A DNA stretch of 64,000 nt from UBA4416 sp963422675 (GTDB taxonomy: Bacteria; Bacteroidota; Bacteroidia; B-17B0; Aurantibacillaceae): contig CAXVYS010000019.1 in the NCBI GenBank assembly GCA_963422675.2, positions 1-64,000 of the forward strand. The letters are read 5' to 3'. Of the stretch, positions 60,937 through 64,000 are shown in pieces. The number at the start of each line of letters is the position of its first letter. The stretch's first letter is position 1. The notes beneath the pieces are model-generated. The model searched no databases and was not told the origin of the DNA. It saw only the letters and a list, made by a program, of their open reading frames with translations. A program made the translations under genes and the position numbers.

Positions 60937-62202
60937 TTACTCTGTAGGTTTTGGCGTAGCATTTTGGCCTTTAAAGGCATCAAAGTCAAACGTCAGTGTA
61001 AAACGGAGTGTGTTTTGTAAAGGATTACGTTGTGTTATCGGAATTAAATAAGCCATATCCAATCCAAATACATTATACCTTAAACCGATACCTGCAGTAA
61101 AAAATTTACGATTACCTTTTGTTTTAGCCTCATTAAAATAACCGCCGCGAACAGCAAATGTTTTTGCATACCAGTATTCAAACCCGATACTGAAATTAAT
61201 TTCTTTCAGTTCTTCTTTCATACCACCCGGTGCATCACTAAAAGACTGTAACATTCCTTTTGCTACCGGTACATCAGGGTTTTTACCTGCTGCAATTATT
61301 TTCTGATTCGTTGCAGGATCAATAGCATCAAAGGCTGTAGGGTTTCCTAAAGAATCAAGTGCTTTTTTATAAACAGGCTGTGTTGGCACTAATAATTTAT
61401 TAACATCACCGTAAAAACCAAACGTGTTATTATCATCCAACTGTAATTTTAATCCACCTCCTAAACGTAAGTTAATAGGAATAAAATCTTTTTTAGCAGA
61501 GTAAGAAATTTTAGTACCAATATTACTCACAACTAAACCTGCGCTTGCAACTGATTTATAATCTCCAACTTTAAAATTCTTTTTAGATTGGTAGTATAAA
61601 CCAACATCCACTGCAACCGATTGGCCTGGTTTTGTTGTTTGCCCGCTGCTTGTTGTATAGTTACCGGTTAAATTTGAACGGATATAACGAACTGCCAAAC
61701 CTGCTGAAAACGTTTCAGATAATTTTTGTGAATAGGCAAGGTCTAATGCAAATTCATTTGGTCTGAACTGCCCTGTGGTATTTCCTGTTATATCTGTAAA
61801 CGTAATATTACCTAAAGAGAAATACCTTAAAGATGCTCCAATGGCTTGTGTTTTACTTATTTTACTGTATCCTGAAACATAATACAGGTAAATATCCGGT
61901 ACCAATTGTTTTAACCAGGGTGTGACATTAATTGCAGCTCCCGCTTTTTTTTCTGAAAATGCCAGTTTTGCTACATTCCAGTGTATACTGTTTGCATCTG
62001 CAGGCGTTGCTGCACCAACCTCTCCCATTGCACCTTCTCTCGAATCCGGGCATATCATTAAAAAAGGTACAGCAGTCGTAATTGTATTTACCCGTCCGCT
62101 TAATGCTTGTGTGCTTAATGTTTGTGGGGTACTTGTTTGTGCATTGCTTTGTACACAAAGTATTACTCCTGTTCCAAAAGTTCCTAAAATTCGTTTTTGC
62201 AT
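60937..62202 (-). CDS. porV: T9SS outer-membrane protein PorV (LptO)
   Basis: FadL-like barrel of 421 residues with a signal peptide (to about 22, SNAQ). PorV captures cargo from the SprA translocon and delivers it to the PorU sortase. The marks are the start of the mature region TTAVPFLMICPDSREGAMGE, VGAATPADANSIHWNVAKLA, TPWLKQLVPDIYLYYVSGY and SLRYFSLGNITFTD, and the C-terminal YNVFGLDMAYLIPITQRNPL with LRFTLTFDFD. It lies 36 bases downstream of porU, the conserved porU-porV order. A TATATTTG -7 element (62235-62228) in the gap could give porV extra transcription. Confidence 0.95.
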   Translation of the reverse strand: MQKRILGTFGTGVILCVQSNAQTSTPQTLSTQALSGRVNTITTAVPFLMICPDSREGAMGEVGAATPADANSIHWNVAKLAFSEKKAGAAINVTPWLKQLVPDIYLYYVSGYSKISKTQAIGASLRYFSLGNITFTDITGNTTGQFRPNEFALDLAYSQKLSETFSAGLAVRYIRSNLTGNYTTSSGQTTKPGQSVAVDVGLYYQSKKNFKVGDYKSVASAGLVVSNIGTKISYSAKKDFIPINLRLGGGLKLQLDDNNTFGFYGDVNKLLVPTQPVYKKALDSLGNPTAFDAIDPATNQKIIAAGKNPDVPVAKGMLQSFSDAPGGMKEELKEINFSIGFEYWYAKTFAVRGGYFNEAKTKGNRKFFTAGIGLRYNVFGLDMAYLIPITQRNPLQNTLRFTLTFDFDAFKGQNATPKPTE

Positions 62203-62227
62203 TGTTTTATCTTTAAAAAAAGAGCTT

Positions 62228-62235
62228 CAAATATA
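62228..62235 (-). promoter_or_regulatory. -7 element TATATTTG between porU and porV
   Basis: Consensus TAnnTTTG on the minus strand, 25 bases before the porV ATG; no clear -33 TTG. It suggests a separate porV promoter in addition to porU read-through. Confidence 0.4.
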
Positions 62236-62238
62236 TGA

Positions 62239-64000
62239 TTAATTTAGAATAACCAGCTTTTCAATTTTTTCGGCTTTCTTTTGCGAGTTATCCGTTACCA
62301 TTACGCGGTAAATATATACTCCACGCGCCAGTTTATCTCCAAAGTCATCTTTTCCATCCCATTCTATACCGTCAAAACGAAAACCCTCGTTATTTATTGT
62401 CTGGTTTATCGATTTTACCATTTTTCCACTAATTGTATAAATCTGAATTACCGCTTTTAAAGTTGTACAACATTGGTTATGTTCAATAAAAAATTTAGTT
62501 TTTGTGGTAAACGGATTAGGGTAGTTCAACACATGTTTTAAAGCAAGTTCTGCCTGGTTGGCCACAATAAAATCCGTATAGGAAACAGACGAATTATTTT
62601 GAACATCCCACACTTTAACACTGAGCCTGTGGCTGCCTTCAGAGAGCTCATTAAACGGGTAGCGAATCTTTCCTTTTTGATAAGTATTAAGATCGGCAGT
62701 ATAATAATCGTTCAACACAATAGGTTTACTGGAGTTTTCATCTAATACAGCTACTGCGTCATGCCCAATACCTGTACCTAACGTATTTACCCCACTCGAA
62801 TCCGAAACTACCGCATATATTTTAGGATTTTCGTTGGTGATGCCACCGGGTACAAATTTTTCATCGTTCATGTACAAATGCACTGCTGGCCCGTCATTAT
62901 CAGGTATCGCGTTAGAGTTATATCCTCCAACCACCACCTGGTCGTAATAACCACCGGCATCATTTATACCGTTATGAGCGTAGTAGCTGATTTTTCCCTT
63001 ACCAAAATTGTTGGAAATATCTTTAGGAACTAAAAACGTAAAACTGAAATTACCGTTTTTCACTTCAGATTTACCTCTGTAAATAATATTTTTTTGGAGA
63101 ATAAAAGACCTGGGAGGTGAACCTAGATCATTAGATAATGTCGTTACATTTATTTCCCTGTCGAAAACGGTGGGGTAAACAACACCGTTAAAGGTGTTTA
63201 ATTTATTTCCGGTTTTATCTCCTACAAAACCAGTAACGGTTATTTTTGATAATGCTTTCAAAGTATCGCTTGATAACATAGAAACACTTTGTGTATTAAT
63301 GGCCGAGGTATATACTTTTTGCTGAGGATAAGCTAGCTTTAATGCCGGATCGCCTAAGATCACAAAGTTCATATACTGCGGAGCAAATCCAATATCCTGC
63401 TTGGTTAATCTAAAAAGATCACCTATTGCAGGCATTTTACCATTGGTCATAGGGCTTAAAGCATGTGTATAAAACGCATAATTTAAAGAGGAGTTAGATC
63501 CTGCAAATGCTAAGCGAACAGTGGTCATTAATCCAATAGCACCACCATTTGGATTTAACAGGCAATATTCCCCGGCAGATGTTCTGTCGGGATCATCAAA
63601 CCGGCTAAATTCGCATGTAGCAGTAAGCATCAGAGGCATATTATTAATGTTTTTCCACGCTAAAATTTGCGGAACGCTTACCACCCTTTCTTCTGTTAAA
63701 CCAATTTCACCACCATGGCCTATGTAATTAAATAACAGGCAGCCTTTTTCCATTCTTCGGTCAATGTCGGTTACTACATCAGGATAGCGATCACCACCGG
63801 GTGTAGAATATTGTTTATAGGCATCGAGATAGATCTTATCTACATTATAGTTTTTATGGTTTGTATAAACAAGGTTTGTGAGACTTTCCGCATCAATGAT
63901 AAACGTATTATTTTCCTCATCATCCGCTAAAAAGCTTACCCAATTTCTCCAGTCACCTTGCGGGTAATCATTTTCGGAAGTTGTACACGACGATTCAATG
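62239..64000 (-). CDS. porU: T9SS sortase PorU, C-terminal part (5' end outside the window)
   Basis: Gingipain-like (C25) cysteine peptidase that removes the C-terminal signal of T9SS cargo and attaches it to A-LPS. The frame is open from the stop at 62239 to the window edge (at least 587 codons), so the ATG at 63753 is internal. Upstream residues read ESSCTTSENDYPQGDWRNWV and KIYLDAYKQYSTPGGDRYPD. The catalytic His is in LFNYIGHGGEIGL and the Cys in LTATCEFSRFDDPD. After the protease domain comes a beta-rich region, and at the C-terminus a type A sorting-like domain (YPNPFTTKTKFFIEH to LARGVYIYRVMV), which PorU retains. Confidence 0.94.
   Translation of the reverse strand, partial: IESSCTTSENDYPQGDWRNWVSFLADDEENNTFIIDAESLTNLVYTNHKNYNVDKIYLDAYKQYSTPGGDRYPDVVTDIDRRMEKGCLLFNYIGHGGEIGLTEERVVSVPQILAWKNINNMPLMLTATCEFSRFDDPDRTSAGEYCLLNPNGGAIGLMTTVRLAFAGSNSSLNYAFYTHALSPMTNGKMPAIGDLFRLTKQDIGFAPQYMNFVILGDPALKLAYPQQKVYTSAINTQSVSMLSSDTLKALSKITVTGFVGDKTGNKLNTFNGVVYPTVFDREINVTTLSNDLGSPPRSFILQKNIIYRGKSEVKNGNFSFTFLVPKDISNNFGKGKISYYAHNGINDAGGYYDQVVVGGYNSNAIPDNDGPAVHLYMNDEKFVPGGITNENPKIYAVVSDSSGVNTLGTGIGHDAVAVLDENSSKPIVLNDYYTADLNTYQKGKIRYPFNELSEGSHRLSVKVWDVQNNSSVSYTDFIVANQAELALKHVLNYPNPFTTKTKFFIEHNQCCTTLKAVIQIYTISGKMVKSINQTINNEGFRFDGIEWDGKDDFGDKLARGVYIYRVMVTDNSQKKAEKIEKLVILN

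Noticed and set aside
63751..63753. ATG as the start of a 504-residue protein
   Set aside because: The frame stays open to the window edge and the upstream residues match PorU, so this Met is internal.
1..64000. CRISPR arrays, tRNA, rRNA and intact insertion sequences
   Set aside because: No regularly spaced repeats, cloverleaf-like segments, rRNA segments or transposase genes were recognised by reading; a covariance-model scan was not possible.

Overview
The window comes from a member of the phylum Bacteroidota. The evidence is: type IX secretion system (T9SS) genes (porV, porU, a PorE-like OmpA protein, two PorP/SprF barrels, a PorG-like DUF6089 protein, gldA); two large surface proteins ending in the gliding-associated (type B) C-terminal sorting domain; a bacillithiol gene (bshA); and promoters of the Bacteroidota type (TTG/TTTG, about 20 bases, TAnnTTTG) with few Shine-Dalgarno sequences. 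The DNA is AT-rich and densely coding, with no gap above 300 bases. I see no tRNA, rRNA, CRISPR array or intact insertion sequence. Order and family cannot be fixed from this sequence alone.

Layout. 1-2240: a class III polyhydroxyalkanoate synthase pair, phaE (frame open to the window edge) and phaC, each closed by a terminator. 2275-9882 (minus): secreted hypothetical proteins, purT, a family III CoA-transferase overlapping an aldo/keto reductase, a DUF559 gene with G/C-rich inverted repeats around it, an aldehyde dehydrogenase, and gldA. 10013-10948: rsgA. 10963-22104 (minus): a compact cassette of adhesin, SprF-like barrel, adhesin, SprF-like barrel and a PorE-like OmpA protein. It is divergent from a TetR-RND efflux operon (22258-28901), with an operator-like element between them. 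28971-32454: a DUF3995 membrane protein, a lipoprotein, a C45-family acyltransferase/hydrolase and a small ORF. 32504-38714 (minus): bshA, which carries a one-base frameshift, an M16 double-domain protease, a small conserved protein, engB and an OlsB/GlsB-like N-acyltransferase. 38864-51279: a sodium:solute symporter, two methyltransferases, a membrane glycosyltransferase (minus), a membrane-anchored papain-like protease, a secreted propeller-like protein, an M48 protease and a tandem pair of paralogous outer-membrane proteins. 51276-64000: an acyltransferase/adenylate-forming enzyme pair, a HEAT-like protein, an FMN enzyme of the nitronate monooxygenase/FabK family, the PorG-like protein, eno, nadK, a CBS-domain protein, proline dehydrogenase, porV and the C-terminal part of porU (cut by the window end).

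How it fits together. The strongest theme is T9SS export and anchoring: PorU/PorV process and shuttle cargo, PorE/PorG-like proteins belong to the envelope-spanning machine, and the adhesin-SprF cassette encodes probable cargo with dedicated barrels. The shared intergenic region at 22105-22257 suggests that the TetR regulator could coordinate adhesin and efflux expression. The most unusual points are the duplicated adhesin/SprF/PorE cassette with IgGFc-binding-like heads, the operator-like array between it and tetR, the broken bshA, the class III PHA synthase in a Bacteroidota genome, and the repeat-flanked DUF559 gene.
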